Positions 57,541-64,000 of a DNA stretch of 64,000 bases are shown piece after piece. The translations under genes and the position numbers were made by a program. A model generated the notes under the pieces. The model searched no databases and had not been told where the DNA came from. It saw only the letters and a program-made list of their open reading frames with translations. Each line of letters starts with the position of its first letter. Positions within the stretch are counted from its first letter, which is position 1. This stretch comes from Streptomyces caeruleatus (GTDB lineage Bacteria > Actinomycetota > Actinomycetes > Streptomycetales > Streptomycetaceae): the NCBI RefSeq assembly GCF_001514235.1, contig NZ_KQ948926.1, positions 756,042 to 820,041 on the forward strand. Direction: 5' to 3'.

Positions 57541-59663
57541 CGGAGCAGCCGATCTCCTTCGAACGCCCCGAGACGGGCGACGACCCCGCGGAGCCCCGCG
57601 GGGCGCTCGTGCGTACCTCGACACCGTCGACGACGCACTCCACGCCGCCGCGCACCCCTGGCGGCGACGCCTGCGGGGGCACACCCTTAACCGCGCAGGC
57701 GCGCACCGGAGAGACCCCTTCCACGCCGGGCACCACCGCACCGTCCGGCCCGAGCAAGGAGCCCTCAGACATCGCCGGCAACGGCCCCGAGCACTCGCAG
57801 CCCTCCGTCGCCGCCGAGCCCGACTCGCACCGGCCGCGGCCCGTCCCCGAGGCCATCCCGCCGCAGCCCGGCACCGAGCCGCCGCAGTCGTCCGCCGAGC
57901 GTCGCACCGGACAGGGCGTGGCGCCCGGCCGGCCCACGCCCATGCGACGGGACGGGGACCGGCTGCGCTTCGTGGGCGCAGCCACCCGGCGGATCGCCCG
58001 CGGCATAGACCTGGACGAGATCGTGATGGGGCTGTGCCGGGCCACCGTGCCGACCTTCTCCGACGCGATCCTCGTCTATCTGCGCGACCCGCTGCCGGTC
58101 GGCGACGAGCGGCCCACGGGTCCCGTCGTGCTGCGGCTGCGCCGCACGGACCGCATCCCGGAGGAGCGGGACACCGACAGCGGCGGCTTCCTGCCCGCAC
58201 CGCAGCAGCCGGAGCCGCCCGAGCTGGCCGAACTGTCCACGGTCACCGCCGAACTGTGCGAGGTACGGCCCGGCGGCGCGCTCGCCGAGGTACTGCGCGG
58301 CGTACGTCCCGTCTTCGCCGACGCCCCGGCCGCCCGCGCCGCCCTGCCCGAACTCCTCGGCGAGGACGGCGAGTTGATCATCCCGGACGGCCAGCGCGCG
58401 ATCCTCGCCCCGCTGCGCGGCCGGCGCCGGGTCATCGGCGCCGCCGTCTTCCTGCGCCGCCCCGACCGCCTCGCCTTCGACCCAGACGACCTCCTGGTCG
58501 CCGCCCAGCTCGCCACGCACAGCGCGCTCGGCATCGACAAGGCGGTGCTGTACGGCCGTGAGGCGTACATCGCCGACGAGCTCCAGCGCACCATGCTGCC
58601 GGAGACCCTGCCCCGCCCCACGGGCGTACGGCTCGCCTCCCGCTATCTCCCGGCCGCCGAGACGGCCCGGGTGGGCGGCGACTGGTACGACGCGATCCCG
58701 CTGCCGGGCAGCCGGGTGGCGCTGGTCGTCGGCGACGTGATGGGCCACTCGATGACGTCGGCCGCGATCATGGGCCAGCTGCGGACGACGGCCCAGACGC
58801 TCGCGGGGCTCGACCTGCCTCCGCAGGAGGTCCTGCACCACCTCGACGAGCAGGCCCAGCGCCTGGGCACGGACCGCATGGCGACCTGCCTGTACGCCGT
58901 CTACGACCCGGTCTCGCACCGCATCACCATCGCCAACGCCGGCCATCCGCCGCCCGTCCTGCTGCACCTGGGCGGCCGCGCGGAGGTCCTGCGGGTTCCC
59001 GCGGGCGCGCCGATCGGCGTCGGTGGCGTCGACTTCGAGGCCGTGGAACTGGACGCGCCGGCCGGCGCGACGCTGCTCCTCTACACCGACGGACTGGTCG
59101 AGTCGCGGCTGCGTGACGTGTGGACCGGCATAGAGCAGCTGCGCGAGAAGCTCGCCGCCGTCGCCCAGCTCACCGGGCCCGACCATCCGCCGCCCCTTGA
59201 GGCCCTGTGCGACGAGGTGCTCGACATGCTCGGGCCGGGCGACCGGGACGACGACATCGCGCTGCTCGCCGCCCGCTTCGACGGGATCGCGCCGAGTGAC
59301 GTGGCGTACTGGTTCCTGGAGCCGGAGGACGCGGCGCCGGGTCGTGCCCGACGGCTGGCCCGGCGTGCGCTGGCCCGCTGGGGTCTGGAGGAGCTGACGG
59401 ATTCCGTCGAGCTGTTGGTCAGCGAGGTCGTGACGAACGCGGTGCGGTATGCCACGCGGCCAGTGACGTTGCGGTTGTTGCGGACCGATGTGCTGCGGTG
59501 TGAGGTCGGGGACGATGTGCCGCAGTTGCCGCGGTTGCGGCAGGCTCGGGCCACGGATGAGGGTGGGCGGGGGCTGTACCTGGTCAATCGCCTGGCTCGG
59601 CGGTGGGGGGCCACGCGGTTGAGCACCGGGAAAGTTGTGTGGTTCGAGTTGAATCGCGGCTGA
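57537..59663 (+). CDS. SpoIIE-type PP2C phosphatase with GAF and HATPase domains
   Basis: A 708-residue protein: a disordered N-terminus (1-125, Pro/Thr/Ser-rich), a GAF domain (about 135-340), a PP2C/SpoIIE phosphatase domain (about 365-590; GGDWYDAIPLPGSRVALVVGDVMGHS, TLLLYTDGLVE, DRDDDIALLAARF) and a C-terminal HATPase_c anti-sigma-type kinase domain (about 620-705). Such proteins act in partner-switching control of sigma factors. I use GTG 57537 because it overlaps the small ORF's stop; ATG 57522 is the alternative. Confidence 0.9.
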   Translation: MTEQPISFERPETGDDPAEPRGALVRTSTPSTTHSTPPRTPGGDACGGTPLTAQARTGETPSTPGTTAPSGPSKEPSDIAGNGPEHSQPSVAAEPDSHRPRPVPEAIPPQPGTEPPQSSAERRTGQGVAPGRPTPMRRDGDRLRFVGAATRRIARGIDLDEIVMGLCRATVPTFSDAILVYLRDPLPVGDERPTGPVVLRLRRTDRIPEERDTDSGGFLPAPQQPEPPELAELSTVTAELCEVRPGGALAEVLRGVRPVFADAPAARAALPELLGEDGELIIPDGQRAILAPLRGRRRVIGAAVFLRRPDRLAFDPDDLLVAAQLATHSALGIDKAVLYGREAYIADELQRTMLPETLPRPTGVRLASRYLPAAETARVGGDWYDAIPLPGSRVALVVGDVMGHSMTSAAIMGQLRTTAQTLAGLDLPPQEVLHHLDEQAQRLGTDRMATCLYAVYDPVSHRITIANAGHPPPVLLHLGGRAEVLRVPAGAPIGVGGVDFEAVELDAPAGATLLLYTDGLVESRLRDVWTGIEQLREKLAAVAQLTGPDHPPPLEALCDEVLDMLGPGDRDDDIALLAARFDGIAPSDVAYWFLEPEDAAPGRARRLARRALARWGLEELTDSVELLVSEVVTNAVRYATRPVTLRLLRTDVLRCEVGDDVPQLPRLRQARATDEGGRGLYLVNRLARRWGATRLSTGKVVWFELNRG

Positions 59664-59752
59664 GCGCCGTGGGGGAACTGCGCGTCGCCGGACGCGGGTG
59701 CGTCGTGGCTGGTCGCGCCCCCGCGGCGGAGCCGCATATTCAACCCAGCCCC

Positions 59753-59770
59753 GCGCCCCTGGAGGGGCGT
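59753..59770. terminator. Hairpin between the phosphatase and PBP genes
   Basis: CGCCCCT (59754-59760) with AGGGGCG (59763-59769) between convergent genes. The surrounding 59684-59770 resembles the GTGGCTGGTCGCGC... repeat found between many Streptomyces genes. Confidence 0.6.
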
Positions 59771-59774
59771 TGTC

Positions 59775-62177
59775 CTACTGGTCGTTTCCGTTGCCGGGTC
59801 TGCCCGGGTCCAAGGTGATCGGGTCCGTCGGCTCGTCCGTGGGCACCGTCGGGGCCGGCTCGGTCGTCGGTTCCTCCGTCGGGGGCTCCGTCGTCGGGGT
59901 CTCCGTCGGGGGCTCCGTCGTCGGGGTCTCCGTCGGCTCCTGAGTCGTCGGTTCCTCCGTCGGCTCCTGGGTCGTCGGCTCCTGGCTCGGAGTCGGGGTC
60001 CAGGTCGGCTGGACGGCGGCGCCCTGGTCGGTGTTCAGGTCGAACCTGGCGTCCGGGTCCGTCACGCCGAACATGTACGCCGCCCAGATCTCCGCCGGGA
60101 AGCCACCGCCGTTGACGCGGTCCTTGCCGCCGGCGCCGTACATCTTGGTCTGGGCGTGGGTCTTGTCGTCCTCGCCGAACAGGCCCACCGAGGTGACCAG
60201 GTCGGGCGTGTAGCCGGTGAACCAGGCCGACTTGTTGTCGTCGGACGTACCCGTCTTGCCGGCGACCTTCTGGCCGGCGCGCTTGGGGTTGTTCGCCACG
60301 GCCCGCTGCGCCGTACCGTCGTCGACGACGCCCGTCAGCACCGAGGTGACCGAGTCGGCCGCCTCACGGCTGATGACCTGCTCACCGATCGGGTTCGGGA
60401 TGTCGACCGCACGGCTGTTGTGCTCGGCCTTCTTGATGATGCTCGGGGTGACCTTCTCGCCGTGGTTGTCGAGGGTCGCGTACACGCCGGCCATCTGCAG
60501 CGGGCTGGCGCCCATGGTGCCCAGGGTCTGCGCGGGTACGGCCTGCTCCTTGGCGGTGTCCATGCCGAGCTGGCCGGCCACGTCCATGACGTTCTTCATG
60601 CCGACGTCGACGCCCATCTGCGCGAAGACGGAGTTGACGGACTTGTTCATCGCCGTCTGCACGGTGATGGGCCCGTAGTTCTGGTCGTCCTCGTTCTCGG
60701 GGGCGAAGCCGACCTTGTCGCCGTCGGCGTCCACGACCTGGCGCTTGCTGGTGCCGTCGTAGATCGTGTTCGCGGTGATCGGCTTGCCGGACCGCGTCTG
60801 GGCGCTCTCTTCCAGGGCGGCGGCCAGGATCACCGGCTTGAACGTCGACGCGGGCTGGTAGTCCGTGCGCGTCGCGTTGCTCGTGTAGTGCTTGAAGTAG
60901 TCCACGCCGCCGTACAGCGCGACGACCTTGCCCGTCTTGGGGTCGACGGACACGGCGCCGGCCTGGACGTTCGCGTCGACCGGCCGCTTCTTCTTGTCCA
61001 GCTTGCTGGTGAGCTGCGCCTTGACGGCCTTCTCCAGCTGCGCCTGCTTCTTCTTGTCGATGTTCAGGGTGATGGTCCAGCCCTGGTTGACGACCTCGGC
61101 CTCGGCCTGGGAGCGCGGGATGCCCTCCTGCTGCATCAGCTGGCTGATGAGCTGCTGGTTGGCCAGCTCGACCAGGTAGCCCTTCTGGCCCTCCAGACCG
61201 GCGGCGGGCTTCGGCTCCTCGGGCTTCTCGAACGTCATGCCCTGGCGCTCTGACTTGTCGAGCCAGCCCTCCTCGACCATGTTGTCCAGGACGTAGTTCC
61301 AGCGGGCCGTGACCAGCTTCTTGCCGGTGTCGGACGCCGCCTGCCAGTCGTACTGGCTCGGCGCCTGAAGCAGCGCGGCGAGGTACGCGCCCTGCTCGAC
61401 GGAGAGCTTGTCGGCGTCGACGCGGTAGTAGGCCTGGGCGGCGGCCTGGATGCCGTAGGCGCCGCGGCCGTAGTAGCTGGTGTTGATGTACCCGGCGAGG
61501 ATGTCGTCCTTGGACATCTGGCGGTCGACCTTCAGGGAGATGACCATCTCCTTGAGCTTGCGGCTGACCGTCTGTTCCTGGCTGAGGTAGTAGTTCTTGA
61601 CGTACTGCTGGGTGATCGTCGAACCACCCTGCGCGCCCTTGCCCATCAGCGTGTTGAGCACACCGCGGGCCGTGCCCTTCAGGTCGATGCCGTTGTCGTT
61701 GTAGAACGACTTGTTCTCGGCGGCGACGAAGGTGTACCGGACCTGCTTCGGCACCTTGGACAGGTCCACGATCTCGCGGTTCACCTTGCCGTCGCGCGCC
61801 AGGGTCGAGCCGTCGCTGAACTTGTAGACGTTGCTCTGGCGCTGGGCGGCCTGGGCGGCGGCGTTGTCGCTGGGCACGTCCACGTACAGGTACAGCCCGA
61901 TGAACGCGGCGATGGCGAGCAGGCAGGTGCCGAGGAACGTGCCGAGGATCTTCTTCCAGGTGAAGAGCCGGCGTATCCGGCCCTTGCCGTCACCGCCCTT
62001 GCCCCCGGACCTGGCCGCCCGCCGGGCCGCGGCCCGGCCGCCGGTGGCGGCCGACGGGGTCCCGATGACGGTGGCCGACGGGTCCGCCCCGGCGGCCGAG
62101 GGCGACCCGGACGGACGCCGGGGCGCCGCGCGGCGGCCACCGCGCTGCCGCGCTCGTCTGTCTTCCGCTCGTCCCAT
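59775..62177 (-). CDS. Class A penicillin-binding protein
   Basis: An 800-residue bifunctional PBP: basic cytoplasmic N-terminus (1-70), one membrane segment (about 76-100), GT51 glycosyltransferase domain (about 110-310; AAENKSFYNDNGIDLKG, GGSTITQQYVKNYYL) and transpeptidase domain with STFK (in QPASTFKPV), SVN (MNKSVNSVF) and KTGT (AGKTGTSDD). The C-terminal 80 residues are Thr/Pro/Glu repeats (TTEPPTETP), an extracellular wall-spanning tail. Confidence 0.95.
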   Translation of the reverse strand: MGRAEDRRARQRGGRRAAPRRPSGSPSAAGADPSATVIGTPSAATGGRAAARRAARSGGKGGDGKGRIRRLFTWKKILGTFLGTCLLAIAAFIGLYLYVDVPSDNAAAQAAQRQSNVYKFSDGSTLARDGKVNREIVDLSKVPKQVRYTFVAAENKSFYNDNGIDLKGTARGVLNTLMGKGAQGGSTITQQYVKNYYLSQEQTVSRKLKEMVISLKVDRQMSKDDILAGYINTSYYGRGAYGIQAAAQAYYRVDADKLSVEQGAYLAALLQAPSQYDWQAASDTGKKLVTARWNYVLDNMVEEGWLDKSERQGMTFEKPEEPKPAAGLEGQKGYLVELANQQLISQLMQQEGIPRSQAEAEVVNQGWTITLNIDKKKQAQLEKAVKAQLTSKLDKKKRPVDANVQAGAVSVDPKTGKVVALYGGVDYFKHYTSNATRTDYQPASTFKPVILAAALEESAQTRSGKPITANTIYDGTSKRQVVDADGDKVGFAPENEDDQNYGPITVQTAMNKSVNSVFAQMGVDVGMKNVMDVAGQLGMDTAKEQAVPAQTLGTMGASPLQMAGVYATLDNHGEKVTPSIIKKAEHNSRAVDIPNPIGEQVISREAADSVTSVLTGVVDDGTAQRAVANNPKRAGQKVAGKTGTSDDNKSAWFTGYTPDLVTSVGLFGEDDKTHAQTKMYGAGGKDRVNGGGFPAEIWAAYMFGVTDPDARFDLNTDQGAAVQPTWTPTPSQEPTTQEPTEEPTTQEPTETPTTEPPTETPTTEPPTEEPTTEPAPTVPTDEPTDPITLDPGRPGNGNDQ

Positions 62178-62444
62178 GGGTCCGTTCCGCTCCGCTTCGT
62201 TCTTGTGTGCACTACCGCCACACAGGTTCGCCGCTCAGGTCAGCTCAGAAAGCTAACACCGGAAGTTATGACAAAGCCCTGTCGATCCGGGCTTTTGGGG
62301 ACGTGACAATCAGCACCTGTCCCAACGGAACCGACGACTGAGGCATGCATAGGGTTGCTCGGACGGGGTAAAGTGATATCTTTTAGCTAGACTGGCGATA
62401 GACGAGGCCGCCCCTGGGGCTTCAGGAGGAGACGGGGGACCACC

Positions 62445-63413
62445 ATGCCGAAGGACCAGCACGACCAGCCCGACGTCCCCGAGATGCCGGCCCCACGTGT
62501 CCGCGAGTTCACCGCGCACAGCATCGGCGGCGGGCTCGCCCTGCTGCTGGGCCTGGTCGGGCTGCTGGTCGGCGCGGGGCTGATCGTCAGCGCCGCGGCG
62601 GTCTCCGGGGCCGGCGGCCAGGCGGCGCTGATCATCTCCGGCGCCCTGGTCGCCATCGCCGCGATCCTCGCCATGTCCGGGCTGAACATGGTCGCGCCGG
62701 GCGAGGCGCGCGTCGTCCAGCTCTTCGGGCGGTACCGGGGGACGATCCGGGAGGACGGGCTGCGCTGGGTGAACCCCTTCACCTCCCGCACGAAGATCTC
62801 CACCCGGGTCCGCAACCACGAGACGGCCGTCCTCAAGGTCAACGACGCCTACGGCAACCCGATCGAGCTCGCCGCGGTCGTGGTGTGGAAGGTCGAGGAC
62901 ACCGCGCAGGCCACGTTCGAGGTGGACGACTTCCTGGAGTTCGTCTCCACCCAGACCGAGGCCGCGGTGCGGCACATCGCCATCGAGTACCCGTACGACG
63001 CCCACGACGAGAGCGGCCTCTCGCTGCGCGGGAACGCCGAGGACATCACCGAGAAGCTCGCCGTCGAACTGCACGCGCGCGTGGAGGCAGCCGGGGTGCA
63101 GATCATCGAGTCGCGCTTCACGCATCTCGCGTACGCCCCCGAGATCGCCTCCGCGATGCTCCAGCGGCAGCAGGCCGGGGCGGTCGTCGCGGCGCGGCGG
63201 CAGATCGTCGACGGGGCGGTGGGCATGGTCGAGGCGGCGCTCGCACGGATCTCCATGGGGGTCCCCCCGCTTGAGCGAATTCGAAAGTGGGGGAGGGACA
63301 TCGTGGAGCTGGACGACGAACGCAAGGCGGCGATGGTGTCCAACCTCATGGTGGTGCTGTGCGGCGACCGGGCCCCGCAGCCGGTCCTCAACACCGGGAC
63401 GCTCTACCAGTGA
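62445..63413 (+). CDS. SPFH (band 7) membrane protein with in-frame repeat insertion
   Basis: A 322-residue SPFH protein: two membrane segments (about 27-50 and 58-78), then the SPFH domain (about 85-260; [43 protein letters not shown]). After ALARIS, about 14 residues ([14 protein letters not shown]) interrupt the usual junction to [16 protein letters not shown]; these derive from the repeat at 63253-63300. The stop overlaps the next start (GTGA). An AT-rich stretch at 62370-62392 (GTGATATCTTTTAGC) likely holds the promoter. Confidence 0.9.
   Translation: MPKDQHDQPDVPEMPAPRVREFTAHSIGGGLALLLGLVGLLVGAGLIVSAAAVSGAGGQAALIISGALVAIAAILAMSGLNMVAPGEARVVQLFGRYRGTIREDGLRWVNPFTSRTKISTRVRNHETAVLKVNDAYGNPIELAAVVVWKVEDTAQATFEVDDFLEFVSTQTEAAVRHIAIEYPYDAHDESGLSLRGNAEDITEKLAVELHARVEAAGVQIIESRFTHLAYAPEIASAMLQRQQAGAVVAARRQIVDGAVGMVEAALARISMGVPPLERIRKWGRDIVELDDERKAAMVSNLMVVLCGDRAPQPVLNTGTLYQ
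63253..63300 (+). repeat. Streptomyces short palindromic repeat inserted in the SPFH gene
   Basis: The stretch TGGGGGTCCCCCCGCTTGAG followed by ...AAAGTGGGGGAGGGAC is a version of a short palindromic element that I recall as very common in Streptomyces genomes. Here it lies inside coding sequence and keeps the frame. Confidence 0.75.
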
Positions 63414-63697
63414 CGACACCCTCCGATCCGTTCGACGACTCCGCCGAGTCGGCACCTCGGCGTCGGCCGCAGCAGCAGCGCAAGCAGGTCCTGCTGCGGC
63501 TCGACCCGTCGGTGTACGAGGCGCTCGCGCGGTGGGCGGGCGACGAGCTGCGTTCGGCCAACGCGCAGATCGAGTTCCTGCTGCGGCGGGCCCTCGCGGA
63601 GGCGGGGCGGCTGCCGGGCGAGGCCAAGCCGATCCCGCGACGCGGCCGACCCCCCGCGCAACCTGGGTCACCCGCGCAACCCCCCGAGTCCCAGTAG
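63410..63697 (+). CDS. Ribbon-helix-helix (Arc-like) protein
   Basis: A 95-residue protein with an Arc/CopG-type core (KQVLLRLDPSVYEALARWA, ELRSANAQIEFLLRRAL) and a Pro/Arg-rich tail. The GTG overlaps the SPFH stop by 4 nt. RHH proteins bind DNA as dimers; it may regulate or accompany the SPFH gene. Confidence 0.85.
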   Translation: MTTPSDPFDDSAESAPRRRPQQQRKQVLLRLDPSVYEALARWAGDELRSANAQIEFLLRRALAEAGRLPGEAKPIPRRGRPPAQPGSPAQPPESQ

Positions 63698-63760
63698 CAG
63701 AACCGTGACAATGGGCCCCTACCTGGCCCTCCGCACCCACCGCCATGATCTCCACACCCG

Positions 63761-63782
63761 GCGTATACATGCCGCGTATACA
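63761..63782. promoter_or_regulatory. PadR-type operator
   Basis: GCGTATACA occurs at 63761-63769 and 63774-63782; the stretch also forms the inverted repeat TATAC-7-GTATA. It lies 21 bp upstream of the PadR start, as expected for PadR autoregulation. Confidence 0.75.
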
Positions 63783-63802
63783 CCCCGTGTAGTGTCCTGC
63801 TC

Positions 63803-64000
63803 ATGTCCATCGGTCACACCCTCCTAGGGCTCCTGGAATCGGGCCCCCGCCACGGCTACGACCTGAAGCGGGCCTTCGACGAGAAGTTCGGTCACGACCG
63901 GCCGCTGCACTACGGCCAGGTCTACTCGACGATGTCCCGGCTGCTGAAGAACGGGCTCGTCGAGGTCGACGGGATCGAGGCGGGCGGCGGGCCCGAGCGC
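63803..64000 (+). CDS. PadR-family regulator (3' end outside window)
   Basis: The first 66 residues of a PadR regulator: LLGLLESGPRHGYDLKRAFDEKFG and GQVYSTMSRLLKNGLVEVDG form the winged helix. The window ends inside the gene. It sits behind its own likely operator. Confidence 0.9.
   Translation, partial: MSIGHTLLGLLESGPRHGYDLKRAFDEKFGHDRPLHYGQVYSTMSRLLKNGLVEVDGIEAGGGPER

Overview
The window is high-GC actinobacterial DNA with dense, ATGA/GTGA-overlapping genes, GTG/TTG starts and rare TTA codons. It is from a Streptomyces. Gene content and order (class A PBP, fumC, class I fumarase, wbl, glpX, xseAB, ispH, ppgK, ychF, then an actinorhodin-type cluster) match, as far as I remember, the S. 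coelicolor SCO5039-SCO5092 neighbourhood in reverse orientation. Several protein sequences differ from the S. coelicolor versions I recall, so I read this as a related species rather than S. coelicolor itself.

Region 1 (1-7666, + strand): five overlapping genes, DUF4132 / MoxR AAA+ / DUF5682 / VWA / SWIM zinc finger, in the same order as the uncharacterised E. coli yehI-L-M-P-Q set. Region 2 (7658-30972): a complete, collinear actinorhodin-type benzoisochromanequinone cluster. It holds the minimal PKS (KSalpha, CLF, ACP), ketoreductase, aromatase and cyclase, the actVI pyran-ring reductases, the actVA/actVB tailoring oxygenases and an ActVA-ORF4-type coupling protein. It also holds two exporters with a divergent TetR repressor, and a SARP activator carrying a TTA codon. 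An acetyl/propionyl-CoA carboxylase beta subunit and an epsilon subunit follow actVB with overlapping or short junctions, which would tie malonyl-CoA supply to the pathway. Three intergenic sites carry TCGA repeated at 11-bp steps, the expected SARP operator layout.

Region 3 (31064-34173): gene decay. A frameshifted RraA-like gene, a lipoprotein remnant joined to an internally deleted aconitase, and a broken secreted lactonase. Region 4 (34272-41677): accessory genes. First comes an archaeal-type ATPase/DUF234 gene facing a palindromic operator, then an XRE/TPR regulator with two TTA codons. A tightly overlapping three-gene unit follows: a TIR protein, a large protein with a degenerate P-loop, and a two-TM membrane protein. 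The TIR protein's C-terminal tail and the next protein's N-terminus share a Gly/Asn-rich motif (PxGPVNxGxGHQY). This looks like a TIR effector wired to a STAND-like partner through an amyloid-type or homotypic signalling motif, and is my best candidate for an undescribed conflict system.

Region 5 (41836-64000): conserved chromosomal core. ychF, DUF6542, ppgK, ispH, an amino-acid permease relic beside a 203-bp palindrome, xseA/xseB, a nitroreductase, glpX, a WhiB-like gene, two fumarases, DUF402, a SpoIIE-type phosphatase preceded by a coupled TTA-containing small ORF, a class A PBP, an SPFH protein with an in-frame repeat insertion, a ribbon-helix-helix protein and the start of a PadR regulator. 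No rRNA, tRNA, CRISPR array, transposase or integrase was seen.
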